A program made the translations under genes and the position numbers. A stretch of 48,690 nt of DNA from Vibrio sp. 99-8-1. GTDB lineage: Bacteria; Pseudomonadota; Gammaproteobacteria; Enterobacterales; Vibrionaceae. The notes beneath the pieces were generated by a model. The model was given only the letters and a program-made list of their open reading frames with translations, did no database searches and had not been told where the DNA came from. Within the stretch, counting starts at the first letter, position 1; each line of letters begins with the position of its first letter. Of this stretch, positions 1 through 8,199 are shown one piece after another. The stretch is from positions 1 through 48,690 of the forward strand of contig NZ_VTXE01000035.1 of NCBI RefSeq assembly GCF_013114595.1. The letters run 5' to 3'.

Positions 1-71
1 CAGACCACAAGGAGGTTTTAACAAATTGAAAGGGGTTTTATAACTGACTCATAGCTGTAAGCTTTACGGAA

Positions 72-94
72 CCCCCAGCCTAGCTGGGGGTTTT
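72..94 (+). terminator. Rho-independent terminator
   Basis: An 8-bp GC-rich stem (CCCCCAGC, 3-nt loop, GCTGGGGG) is followed by TTTT. It would end transcription of a plus-strand gene lying mostly or wholly left of the window. The first 43 bases are open in more than one frame, so I cannot say which frame, if any, is the tail of that gene. Confidence 0.85.
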
Positions 95-105
95 CTGCAT
101 ACAAT

Positions 106-133
106 AAAGGGAAACCACTATGGTTTCCCTTTT
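106..133. terminator. Bidirectional terminator hairpin
   Basis: Perfect 12-bp inverted repeat (AAAGGGAAACCA, loop CTA, TGGTTTCCCTTT) with A- and T-rich ends, so it can act in both directions. It sits just downstream of the stop codon of the minus-strand small lipoprotein gene and 12 bases after the plus-strand terminator. Confidence 0.75.
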
Positions 134-161
134 AACATTGAGTTTTTACTGTTTCGTGCAT

Positions 162-293
162 TCAGCTCTGCTGCTGTACTGTTGTTTGAACATCAACATA
201 CGCCCGAGGCCCTGGACCAGAGCCATTACAACAACCAGCCAAAAATAGTAATCCGACCAACAGAACAATCCACTTTGTAGGGTAAACTGACAC
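162..293 (-). CDS. Small lipoprotein, 43 aa
   Basis: The 43-residue reading frame begins at GTG, preceded by AAGGAG at 6-nt spacing. The product starts MSVYPTKW, has a hydrophobic core WIVLLVGLLFLAG, and then a lipobox LAGC with Cys21, giving a mature peptide of about 23 residues (CCNGSGPGPRAYVDV...) ending in Q/T-rich sequence. The signal peptide, lipobox, good ribosome-binding site and the terminator hairpin just after the stop support a real gene, although it is shorter than most gene callers accept. The residue after the lipobox Cys is Cys, not Asp, so outer-membrane sorting is expected. It resembles the tiny lipoproteins common in Vibrio, but I recognise no named family and its function is unknown. 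Confidence 0.7.
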   Translation of the reverse strand: MSVYPTKWIVLLVGLLFLAGCCNGSGPGPRAYVDVQTTVQQQS

Positions 294-354
294 AAACAAC
301 TCCTTATGTATTAACCAAATGAGATTCAGTCATATCAATTAATCATAGAAGCAA

Positions 355-705
355 TTAACTTCTTTTGGGTTGCTTATAGGTTTTTCCAGCCAACTGATAG
401 GTCTCTTTTTGTTTTACATCAAACATGGCAAAAAAGAACCAAGCAATAAACTTAATAATGTCATCGCCTTCGTTCATAACATGCTCTACAAATTCTTCCT
501 CTTCACCTTGGTCATTCTCTTGTAGAGAAACGTGATAAATACGCTTCTCTCCTTCAACATCCGCCAAGGCAAACTGACCTACTAAAGATTCCGCAGCTTG
601 AGCGATGTCTTCATCTTCACTTTTTTTAAGCATCTCTAACGCATCAGGTAGGCTCTGTTTCTCACATAAGGCATTAACCAATACCTCAAATTCATTTTGT
701 AACAT
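355..705 (-). CDS. Hypothetical acidic cytoplasmic protein
   Basis: The product has 116 residues, no signal peptide and no clear membrane segment. The N-terminal half (MLQNEFEVLVNAL...) looks helical. An acidic stretch (ENDQGEEEEF) lies in the middle, followed by an aromatic hydrophobic patch (FIAWFFFAMF) that could be a buried helix or an interaction surface. The C-terminus is basic (KTYKQPKRS). The ATG is preceded by GGAG about 8 nt upstream. The gene lies between the small lipoprotein gene and the M23 peptidase gene on the same strand, about 60 bp from the former and the latter, so co-transcription is possible. I recognise no domain and assign no function. Confidence 0.75.
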   Translation of the reverse strand: MLQNEFEVLVNALCEKQSLPDALEMLKKSEDEDIAQAAESLVGQFALADVEGEKRIYHVSLQENDQGEEEEFVEHVMNEGDDIIKFIAWFFFAMFDVKQKETYQLAGKTYKQPKRS

Positions 706-762
706 AACTAAACTCCAAATTCTGATAGCGCATTATACCCAACGCCCGCCAATATGTATGGG

Positions 763-2067
763 CTAATTTAGGTTATTGGCGTAAGTTTGGCCAAGTAGCT
801 CATTGTAGCTTGCAATCTTAGTTTTAAACTCGTCGAGCTCTTTTGTAGGCACTGAGCTAGCCATAGGAATATTTGCCGTCATCGCGTTTACCGGACGTCC
901 TCGGATAATAAACTCATAATGAAGATGTGGTCCTGTTGAACGACCCGTGTTCCCCGATAGAGCGATGCGCTGACCGCGAGACACTTTTTGTCCTTTCTTC
1001 ACTAAGATTTTACTTAAATGCAAGAAGCGAGTTTTATAGCTGCTACCGTGTTGAATAACAATATACTTACCGGCATAAGGGTGATTCTTTGTCAGAATGA
1101 CTTTGCCGTCTCCAGTCGCATAGACTGGGGTGCCAATACCCACCGCAAAGTCTGTCCCATTGTGTGGCGAAATCCGACCTGTGACGGGATGCTTACGTTT
1201 AGGATTAAAGGAGGACGAGATACGATAACGCTTATTGGTTGGATAGCGCTGGAATGCTCTTTGCAAACTATCACCATTCTTATCGTAATATTGACCATCT
1301 GAATGAAGATAAGCCGTTACTGTTTTACCCCGGTTGTGAATTCGGATAGCCGCGACTTCTTTGTTTCCAGACAGTTTGTCGCCAACATACTGGCGATTCT
1401 CAACTATCTCAAACTTATCTCCCGCTCGTAAGTCGCGAGCAAAATTAATTTTGTCCTTCAACAGGGTATTAACCTGTTCGATTTCATTTTTCCCTAAGCC
1501 TGCTTTGTTTGCAGAGAGAGAGAAGTTACCTTGAATTTCGCCAGTAATGGCGGCCATTTTCCACTCACCAGCAATGGAAATGTCTTTGTACTCGTAACTG
1601 CCATCATCCAAAAGAACATAAGAAACTTGATCAGCAATGTTAAACTGCAACACCATTTTTTCTAGCGTTGTCTTCTCTTCCCCAGCCCAAAACAGCAAGG
1701 TATTACCCGGCATCAAGGTGTCTAGCATGAGATAGTTTAAGTCGGTTTCCATGATCTTCAATAGATCGGAATAGTTGAAACCTAAGCGAGTAAAAATAGC
1801 GCTTAAGTTGTCCCCTTTTTGAATCTGATAACGAAAATCAGGGGCGGAATCATAAGAAATGGTTGGCTCTATGTTTTGCCGGTCAGGATACGACGGCATT
1901 TCATTAAACTGAAGTGTGAGTTCTTTTCGTCCCGATGAATCCATGGAACCTAACAAAGCAAAAATCACAATTAATACAACAGGAAACAGTACTAATAGAC
2001 ACTTAGTACGCAAAGAGATATCAGGCGAAAACAGGTTGCCCAATCGAGAAAATAACGTTTTTAACAC
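763..2067 (-). CDS. M23 family murein DD-endopeptidase, ShyA/MepM-like
   Basis: The protein is a zinc metallopeptidase that probably cuts peptide cross-links in periplasmic peptidoglycan to let the sacculus grow. It has 434 residues: a membrane anchor at about 23-41, a LysM/OapA-like region at about 78-130 (YQIQKGDNLSAIF), a linker domain, and a C-terminal LytM/M23 domain. The zinc and catalytic set is visible as H302-x3-D306 (HNGTD), H350 (FLHLS) and H381-x-H383 (PHLHYEF). Length and order match the Vibrio Shy proteins and E. coli MepM. The start is GTG with only a weak Shine-Dalgarno sequence, so the first few residues are uncertain. In V. cholerae ShyA is the main growth-promoting endopeptidase. 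Whether this is ShyA or another paralogue cannot be settled from this window alone. Confidence 0.92.
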   Translation of the reverse strand: MLKTLFSRLGNLFSPDISLRTKCLLVLFPVVLIVIFALLGSMDSSGRKELTLQFNEMPSYPDRQNIEPTISYDSAPDFRYQIQKGDNLSAIFTRLGFNYSDLLKIMETDLNYLMLDTLMPGNTLLFWAGEEKTTLEKMVLQFNIADQVSYVLLDDGSYEYKDISIAGEWKMAAITGEIQGNFSLSANKAGLGKNEIEQVNTLLKDKINFARDLRAGDKFEIVENRQYVGDKLSGNKEVAAIRIHNRGKTVTAYLHSDGQYYDKNGDSLQRAFQRYPTNKRYRISSSFNPKRKHPVTGRISPHNGTDFAVGIGTPVYATGDGKVILTKNHPYAGKYIVIQHGSSYKTRFLHLSKILVKKGQKVSRGQRIALSGNTGRSTGPHLHYEFIIRGRPVNAMTANIPMASSVPTKELDEFKTKIASYNELLGQTYANNLN

Positions 2068-2236
2068 AAATTAATCCAGTCAAACAGCAGTAAAAATATA
2101 CAAGAAAAGTCTACTAGTGATAGCTGACATAGCAGCTCATTAACTATTACAGAAAGACTACCATAAGGCAAAATGATATAATATAACAATTTAGACGTCA
2201 GCTCACACTTAGCTTTACTTACTTTTACATCAGACA

Positions 2237-2266
2237 AAAAAGACCAGCTCGAAAGCTGGTCTTTTT
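2237..2266 (-). terminator. Terminator of the chemoreceptor gene
   Basis: Perfect 13-bp stem (AAAAAGACCAGCT / AGCTGGTCTTTTT) with a 4-nt loop, 20 bp past the stop codon of the minus-strand chemoreceptor gene. On the minus strand the second arm ends in a T-run. Confidence 0.8.
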
Positions 2267-2286
2267 GCGTCATTACCGAACTGGGT

Positions 2287-4317
2287 TTAGTGGAAAAAAT
2301 CCACCTGCTTTTTCAGCTCTGTCGATTGAGATTGTAAACTCTCAGCACTATTGGCTGACTGAGCAGTTACTTCTCGCGTTTCACTGTTTAGCTTATTGAT
2401 GTCAGAGATACTTTCCGCAATCTCTTGAGAAACCATCGCTTGTTGATCAGACGTTGCTGCTATAGTTTCAGACTGTTCTGAAATCTCACTCACCTGTTGT
2501 GCGATAGACTGCAACGCATCGCCAGCCTGACTGGTTCTCTCCAACACTTGAGTCGCGTTATTTTGGCTATCATGCATTAACGCCACTGCCCCAGATGTAG
2601 ATTGCTGAAGTTTATTGATAATGGCCACGACTTCTTGAACCGACGTTTGAGTACGATGCGCTAGCGTTCGTACTTCATCCGCAACAACCGCAAAGCCTCT
2701 TCCTTGCTCTCCCGCTCTCGCAGCTTCAATGGCAGCATTTAACGCCAGTAAGTTGGTCTGCTCTGCGATTTCATCAATCATTCTCGTGACATCTTGAATA
2801 CCGTCACTGTCTTTTGCCACACTATCAATGGCGATTGCAGATTGCTCTAGCAGGCCATTAAGCGCAGCCATATCACTGCTCACCTGCTCTACAATGGTTA
2901 AACCTGATTGGCTGTTATCATTCGCTTGTTTAACACTTGCCGCGATGGACTCTACTTGCCCTGCAACAGACTGCGCCGATGTTGCCATCTCTTCTACCGC
3001 TGTTACCACTTGCTCTACGCGTTGTTGCTGTTTATCGGACTGTACTAAACTATTTTGCGCGTCTTGGTAAACACCGTTAGCTTGTTGGTAAACCGTATCA
3101 CTGGTGCCACGAATATCGCCAACCAAACTATTCAGTTTTGCCGCCATATCACTCATGCCGTTAGTTAAACGAACAATTTCATTTTTAGAAGTATCATCGC
3201 CCCTATTGATAGACAAGCTTACTTCGCCTTTACCAAATCTATCCATATAGGCAGACAAGGTTTCTAACGGTTTAATAATGCGTGATAAAAAGAGGCTCAC
3301 AACAACAAAGGTAAGCAGACCAACCACCACAGAAATCATTAGAATGGTTTTAAATAGGTCTAAACTCTCTTTGGTCACTTCAGAAACATAGGTTCCACCT
3401 ATTATTTTCCAGTCCCAACCCGGTACTTCTGCGTAAGCGATGTATCGTTCTTGAGCCGAGTCGTCTGTTAAGTTGTACTGGATCACACCGTCGCTATTGG
3501 CAAACAGTTCATTAAACACAGCATTGCCATTTACATCACGTTCAGTTTGGATTGGCTGATCATTTATCCTTTTTGAAGGATGTAGTAAGTATCTGCCTTT
3601 TGACTGCTCACTATTATCAATAATGCTGGTAAAACCACTGTCACCCCATGTCATTTCGCCCAATTTAGCAAAGATCTGAGCCGTCGCTTTTTCTACAGGA
3701 ACGCCAATAAAAGAGATCCCCATAATAGATCCGTTCGACGTCACAATCGGTTGATAATATGTGAGGTATGGCATGTCAAAAAGAATCACTTTGGCATAAT
3801 AAGGCTGGCCACTCTTAAGCTGTTGATAACCGGGATGATTACTACCCAGCATGCTTCCCACAGCTCGGTTACCCGCTTGATCTTTCAGTGAGGTTGAAAC
3901 GCGAATAAAGTCATTTCCAGTCGGAACAAATAGAGTTGCAATTGAACCCGTATCTCGGGTAAAGGCATCAACTAGCTTAGTGTCTCCTACCAACGACTCA
4001 CCAAACTGAGTAATGTCTCTTACTTGCTTACCAGCAAACTCAACCGTTCTATCTTCAAGATAAACACCCGCCAAATAACCATTGCGAAATGCCGATTCTA
4101 AACTCTTGGCACTGTCTAATATTGTCTGGAACTCGCCTTCTAATACGCTGGCTAAAGCTTCCACACGATGTTGATGTTCATTTAATGTTTTATTTAACAA
4201 AACCTTTGACGCATTTTGGTAAGCCATCACTCCGATTGCACCAAAAGCAATAACTAAGCAAAGGGCAACGACTAGCCTCAATTGAAAACCAATACTCTTA
4301 TTTTTGTAATTTAGCAT
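2287..4317 (-). CDS. Methyl-accepting chemotaxis protein with Cache sensor
   Basis: Transmembrane chemoreceptor that would relay ligand binding in the periplasm to CheA/CheW. It has 676 residues. TM1 is near residues 13-33. A periplasmic double-Cache-type domain of about 270 residues follows (with motifs such as PYLTYYQP and GWDWKIIGGTY). TM2 is near 322-345, followed by HAMP and the coiled-coil signalling domain. The conserved hairpin tip is clear (EIAEQTNLLALNAAIEAARA followed by GEQGRGFAVVADEVR). There is no C-terminal NWETF-type CheR tether. I start it at the ATG at 4317, which has AGAAGG 5 nt upstream. An in-frame GTG eight codons earlier has no comparable site. The ligand is unknown; Cache MCPs often bind amino acids or organic acids. 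Confidence 0.95.
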   Translation of the reverse strand: MLNYKNKSIGFQLRLVVALCLVIAFGAIGVMAYQNASKVLLNKTLNEHQHRVEALASVLEGEFQTILDSAKSLESAFRNGYLAGVYLEDRTVEFAGKQVRDITQFGESLVGDTKLVDAFTRDTGSIATLFVPTGNDFIRVSTSLKDQAGNRAVGSMLGSNHPGYQQLKSGQPYYAKVILFDMPYLTYYQPIVTSNGSIMGISFIGVPVEKATAQIFAKLGEMTWGDSGFTSIIDNSEQSKGRYLLHPSKRINDQPIQTERDVNGNAVFNELFANSDGVIQYNLTDDSAQERYIAYAEVPGWDWKIIGGTYVSEVTKESLDLFKTILMISVVVGLLTFVVVSLFLSRIIKPLETLSAYMDRFGKGEVSLSINRGDDTSKNEIVRLTNGMSDMAAKLNSLVGDIRGTSDTVYQQANGVYQDAQNSLVQSDKQQQRVEQVVTAVEEMATSAQSVAGQVESIAASVKQANDNSQSGLTIVEQVSSDMAALNGLLEQSAIAIDSVAKDSDGIQDVTRMIDEIAEQTNLLALNAAIEAARAGEQGRGFAVVADEVRTLAHRTQTSVQEVVAIINKLQQSTSGAVALMHDSQNNATQVLERTSQAGDALQSIAQQVSEISEQSETIAATSDQQAMVSQEIAESISDINKLNSETREVTAQSANSAESLQSQSTELKKQVDFFH

Positions 4318-5058
4318 GTTTGCCTTCTCAACTTGTTTCACATAAAACGAGATGTAGATCTAATTATAATTCAAAAAAGGTATATAAAGAACATTTTATA
4401 TTCAAGTAAACGATTGCAGCACGGTACACCAACACAATGTTTTATATAATTTAAAATTACCGGACTAATCAATAACTTTTTTGACTAAAGGATAGAGAAT
4501 AAAATCAATAAATGAGACTAAATTAGCACTAAATACAACAATCAATAGTATGGCAACATTTGATGTGATGATTTTTAATATCACCTTTATTCATATGACG
4601 GATATGCAGAAATTCGCGCTTTTGTAGCAGAAATGAACTAGCGCTATCGGTAAAGTTTCACCAAGATAGTTAAGTAGATATAGAATAAATTTACGGTACC
4701 GTGACTTAATGCTCTTACAAGTTAGTGATTATAACGTACTCTGCATGGTAAATAAGCCAAGGTAACACACTATGTTCGGCTGATTTATCATTCACATTCG
4801 CACTGGTAGTTATGCATATATTTGGGATTAATATTCTTACTATAATTACTATTGAGAAAACATATAACTGTATATAAATCGCTCAAAGCCATTACTTTAC
4901 AGTATGAAATTACTGCATATTATTCCTTTATTAGTGAATAGTATTGCAATGAACGATGATTATCGTTAATCTTCGCACACGATTTTGATATGGATGTATA
5001 AAAAATAACAGCGCCAAAGGATATGGCAACAAAACGACTTGTTATTTAGAGACATAAA
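4318..5058. other. Long AT-rich intergenic region
   Basis: About 740 bp separate the divergent chemoreceptor and YjiH-like genes. I see no convincing coding frame; the longest starts are under 30 codons. It holds a 10-bp palindrome ACGGTACCGT near 4693 and an inverted repeat AACGAT-GATT-ATCGTT at 4952-4967, about 90 bp before the transporter start, which could be an operator. The rest is low-complexity AT-rich sequence suited to two divergent promoters. Confidence 0.5.
4952..4967. promoter_or_regulatory. Inverted repeat, possible operator
   Basis: Six-base arms AACGAT and ATCGTT separated by GATT, located 91 bp upstream of the YjiH-like transporter start. The position suits a regulator site. 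The sequence only loosely resembles a Fur box, and no cognate regulator gene lies next to it. Confidence 0.3.
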
Positions 5059-6429
5059 ATGCAAAACAATTCAGAGACCACAGAGACACCACAGAATAAA
5101 AGCACATTTTGGGTATTTCTCATCCCGTCACTACTTGGCCTATTCCTCTTTATGGCACCTGTTAGCTACAACGGAGATTTAACCATCCCAGTAGCTGTTC
5201 TGGCAAAATCCCTTATCAGTGTTATGGACGCGTACTTGGTTACCGTAGTTACGATAATCATCAGCTTCATGGCAATCAGTTCTTTACTATACAGAGCCGT
5301 TCAGCCTTCATTTATCGCTAAGAACGCTTTTTTGCATCGCTTATTTACTCCGTCACCACTCTGGTTAGCGGTAAGAGTTATCGGTGGATTAGCCGTTGCG
5401 ATGACCTATTTCAAGGTTGGTCCAGAAGCAGTATGGGAAGCGAATACCGGTGGATTAGTACTCGAAGGCTTGCTGCCAACACTGTTTGCCGTATTTATAT
5501 TTGCAGGAATGTTGCTGCCATTATTACTTAATTTTGGCCTATTAGAACTGTTTGGCACCATTTTAAGTAAAGTCATGCGCCCAGTATTTAATTTACCCGG
5601 TCGCTCGGCTATCGACTGTATGGCGTCTTGGTTAGGTGATGGCAGCGTAGGTATCTTGCTGACCACTAAGCAATACGAGAACAAGTTTTATACCCAGAGA
5701 GAAGCGGCTGTCGTTGGAACCACATTCTCTGCGGTTTCCATTACCTTTAGCCTTGTAGTACTGGCACAAGTTAAGTTAGAGCAATACTTTATTCCATTTT
5801 ATGGTTCTATCTGTTTGGCTGGTATTGTCGCGGCGATTATAATTCCGCGAATTCCACCGTTAAGCCTTAAAAAAGATCTTTATGTCGACAACAGTGCACC
5901 GGATAAAGATGTTGACGTGATTCCTGAAGGACATGGCGTATTTTCATGGGGCATTAAGCTGGCTTTGAAAAAAGCGTCGACAGTAACAAGCATTAAGCGT
6001 GTTATTAATGATGGCATTGAAAATGCCGTTGATATGGTGTTTGGCGTTTTGCCTGTTGTTATGGGCTTAGGAACCATTGCTTTAATCGTCGCTGAATACA
6101 CCACTGTGTTTGCAATACTTGGTAAGCCATTCGTTCCGTTTCTGGAACTGCTTGCTATTCCTGATGCTGTTGCCGCCTCAGAGACCATGGTCGTTGGCTT
6201 TGCAGACATGTTCTTACCTGCGATTATTATCTCTTCAGTAGACAGTGAGCTAACTCGTTTTGTTGTTGCAGCGATGTCAGTTACTCAGTTAATTTACATG
6301 TCTGAAGTAGGTGCATTGCTATTGGGTAGCCGCATTCCAGTCAATATAGTTGAGCTGTTTGTTATCTTCATTTTGCGTACCTTGATCACCCTGCCTGTGA
6401 TCGCGGGTATCGCCCATATGATATTCTGA
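5059..6429 (+). CDS. YjiH-like nucleoside-recognition (Gate) domain transporter
   Basis: Polytopic inner-membrane protein of 456 residues with roughly ten hydrophobic segments, beginning at FWVFLIPSLLGLFLFMAPVSY (about 17-36). It carries the Gate/nucleoside-recognition motif region around FNLPGRSAIDCMASWLGDGSVG and a second matching half near residues 320-420, as in the YjiH family. A hydrophilic loop (about 262-300) links the halves. The substrate is not established; family members are annotated as nucleoside- or nucleobase-related. The gene is monocistronic, with its own terminator 30 bp after the stop and a long untranslated upstream region. The ribosome-binding site is weak (AGAGA). Family assignment is good, substrate unknown. 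Confidence 0.85.
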   Translation: MQNNSETTETPQNKSTFWVFLIPSLLGLFLFMAPVSYNGDLTIPVAVLAKSLISVMDAYLVTVVTIIISFMAISSLLYRAVQPSFIAKNAFLHRLFTPSPLWLAVRVIGGLAVAMTYFKVGPEAVWEANTGGLVLEGLLPTLFAVFIFAGMLLPLLLNFGLLELFGTILSKVMRPVFNLPGRSAIDCMASWLGDGSVGILLTTKQYENKFYTQREAAVVGTTFSAVSITFSLVVLAQVKLEQYFIPFYGSICLAGIVAAIIIPRIPPLSLKKDLYVDNSAPDKDVDVIPEGHGVFSWGIKLALKKASTVTSIKRVINDGIENAVDMVFGVLPVVMGLGTIALIVAEYTTVFAILGKPFVPFLELLAIPDAVAASETMVVGFADMFLPAIIISSVDSELTRFVVAAMSVTQLIYMSEVGALLLGSRIPVNIVELFVIFILRTLITLPVIAGIAHMIF

Positions 6430-6456
6430 TACAAATCTCACACATAATTGCACAAG

Positions 6457-6484
6457 AAAAAAGGAGCTTTATGCTCCTTTTTTT
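6457..6484 (+). terminator. Terminator after the YjiH-like gene
   Basis: Stem AAAAAAGGAGC / GCTCCTTTTTT with a TTTAT loop, followed by a T-run, 28 bp past the stop codon. The A-run before the stem makes it potentially bidirectional. Confidence 0.85.
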
Positions 6485-6523
6485 TCTCTTATTACCTTCA
6501 TTGATAGTGTCGTGTTCGTCTTC

Positions 6524-6598
6524 TTAATTGCGTCAGATGGCCGGTAAGACTAATCACCACAATGGCGTCGATTCACCTCCACCACTAGAGCCACTGTC
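6524..6598 (-). pseudogene. Decayed GlyGly-CTERM tail of a serine protease
   Basis: Read on the minus strand, this stretch gives DSGSSGGGESTPLW, a stop, LVLPAI, a stop, then R. It matches the C-terminus of the intact protease 260 bp away (SSGSSGGSIPLW, LLLFLPVI...). At DNA level it shares near-identical blocks with the live gene (for example CCACAATGG and CTAGAGCC in the same order and spacing). The Ser/Gly linker, Pro-Leu-Trp core and hydrophobic stretch are the hallmarks of a GlyGly-CTERM sorting tail, broken by two in-frame stops. It is therefore probably the remnant of a second, tandem protease gene whose body has been lost or eroded. Confidence 0.6.
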
Positions 6599-6862
6599 CC
6601 GGTCACTGACTAGGATAATCATTTCCGCTATCAATGATTACGGGGTGATATTCTGCATCAACCCGTTCAATAAACCGCGACAAGGGTATAATCTTCATGC
6701 AAGGTTATCAGCCCCCTTAAATAAGGGAAACTTGACGCGATTTAATGAAAGTGTTGTTGGCGTAAGTTGAGAAATTGATACTGTAGTAGAATGCCATCTC
6801 TTCAAGTCTGCCTATTGATCATAGATAAATAGTTTCGTACTACACTAGCTTTTTGAAATGGT

Positions 6863-7945
6863 TTAAAGGCGTCTTTGCCTAACGTAGGTGATTACTGGCA
6901 AGAACAGTAATAGCCACAATGGTATTGATCCACCGCTAGAGCCTGAAGAACTGGATGGTGCAGAAACCGAAGGTTGAGAGACAAAGTCGTTTGCAGTGTT
7001 ATTCGCTCGATAAACATTTCTGGCGCCATCTGAAGGCGTCGCTTCTCTAGCCGTATTTTCTGTTGCTGATCCTGTATTTGCAATGATATCCGCTATCCAT
7101 GGCTGATAATCTACGACTTCAGTAAAAACAGAAGTTGCTCCAGGAAAAGTGGTACTCCCACAAGTATATGGCGTACCCGGTCCATAACTAGTAATACCAA
7201 CTTGATAGGTAACATCAGGGTTAGGCACAGTATCGGTCCAATATAAAGGACCGCCCGAATCACCTTGGCATGTGGCATTTTCAAGATTGTTCATAATAGC
7301 CGCCCCCGCCATACAGAGCTGAGTTGCAGGTGCCACCCCAGAATAGCCGCACAGAGCATTAGCCACCAAATTAAGGGTCGTTTGCTGTAACTGGGTAGTA
7401 GAATCCACACCCGTTTGAGTATTCCCATGTCCAACGGCTATATAATTTTGGCTTGCCAGCCCTCTATACTCATTTTGATTACCAACAATATTGACACTTG
7501 GAATCGTCCCTGGAAGCGCAGTTTCTAAACGTAATATCGCAATATCGTTTTCAATTGTACTGTCGTTGTAGCTAGGATGAACAAATATATCGGACACCCA
7601 ATACTTAGTTGTAGCAAGAAACTCTGGAATTTCATCAAAGTCAGCCTGATTACTTAATTGAGGAAGGACTATCGTAAACTCTTGTAGGAAAGCAGAAATA
7701 TCCTTATTCGATACACAGTGAGCAGCGGTTAGTATGTGGGTACTATTAAGTACGGTCGCTCCGCATCGAGCACCAGATAAATAAGAACCATCGTGAAAGT
7801 CAGCATAGGTGTAAATACTAGCAAAGGTTGGATGAGCGATTGACGTTGTTGGTGTGCCGTTCACTATATAAGGCGTAATGGTAGCCGCCTTTATAGCTAG
7901 GCTACTGAGTAGGAAAACTGTACTAAAAAACCAAGCTTTTCTCAT
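6863..7945 (-). CDS. Secreted trypsin-like serine protease with GlyGly-CTERM tail
   Basis: The protein is an S1-family protease of 360 residues, probably exported by Sec and then secreted or surface-attached through type II secretion, like the Vibrio Ves proteases. It has a signal peptide at 1-20 (MRKAWFFSTVFLLSSLAIKA), a start of the mature chain at IVNG, catalytic His in LTAAHC, Asp in ENDIAIL and Ser in QGDSGGPL. The C-terminus has a Ser/Gly linker followed by GGSIPLWLLLFLPVI and RQRR, a GlyGly-CTERM signal normally processed by rhombosortase. The residue before IVNG is Tyr rather than Arg/Lys, so activation may not be by a trypsin-like enzyme. The ATG start overlaps no other gene. The gene stands alone and has a decayed tail of a paralogue downstream. 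Confidence 0.93.
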   Translation of the reverse strand: MRKAWFFSTVFLLSSLAIKAATITPYIVNGTPTTSIAHPTFASIYTYADFHDGSYLSGARCGATVLNSTHILTAAHCVSNKDISAFLQEFTIVLPQLSNQADFDEIPEFLATTKYWVSDIFVHPSYNDSTIENDIAILRLETALPGTIPSVNIVGNQNEYRGLASQNYIAVGHGNTQTGVDSTTQLQQTTLNLVANALCGYSGVAPATQLCMAGAAIMNNLENATCQGDSGGPLYWTDTVPNPDVTYQVGITSYGPGTPYTCGSTTFPGATSVFTEVVDYQPWIADIIANTGSATENTAREATPSDGARNVYRANNTANDFVSQPSVSAPSSSSGSSGGSIPLWLLLFLPVITYVRQRRL

Positions 7946-8092
7946 ATTACCACTTAAAAAACATCAAACTTCATGTGTACTTTATCATTAGCCATAATGG
8001 ATAAGGCCCATATGTGACCGATAATATAATGATAGGTGATCTAAATACAAACTCAATTAGTAATCGAATCATCAATAAATATTGCAACAAAA

Positions 8093-8129
8093 AAGAGAAA
8101 GCACCTGCGTTAAGCTGATACTTTCTCTT
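8093..8129. terminator. Possible terminator between gcvT and the protease gene
   Basis: Inverted repeat AAGAGAAAG / CTTTCTCTT with a 19-nt loop, preceded by an A-run. On the minus strand it would read as a hairpin followed by T residues, about 70 bp past the gcvT stop. The loop is large, so efficiency is uncertain. Confidence 0.4.
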
Positions 8130-8199
8130 CTGTATCTATCTTATTGATAATGTTACATGAAATTAAAAGACTTTAAAAGAGAATAATTCTCATTACTAG

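Noticed and set aside
2061..2273. 70-codon minus-strand frame
   Set aside because: It starts within the chemoreceptor terminator hairpin and overlaps the start of the M23 gene. Composition is low-complexity.
4952..4967. Possible Fur box
   Set aside because: It is an inverted repeat but matches the Fur consensus poorly, and the adjacent genes are not iron genes. Kept only as an unassigned operator.
6528..6770. 80-codon plus-strand frame
   Set aside because: It is antisense to the decayed protease tail, whose similarity to the neighbouring gene explains the open frame. No ribosome-binding site or family feature.
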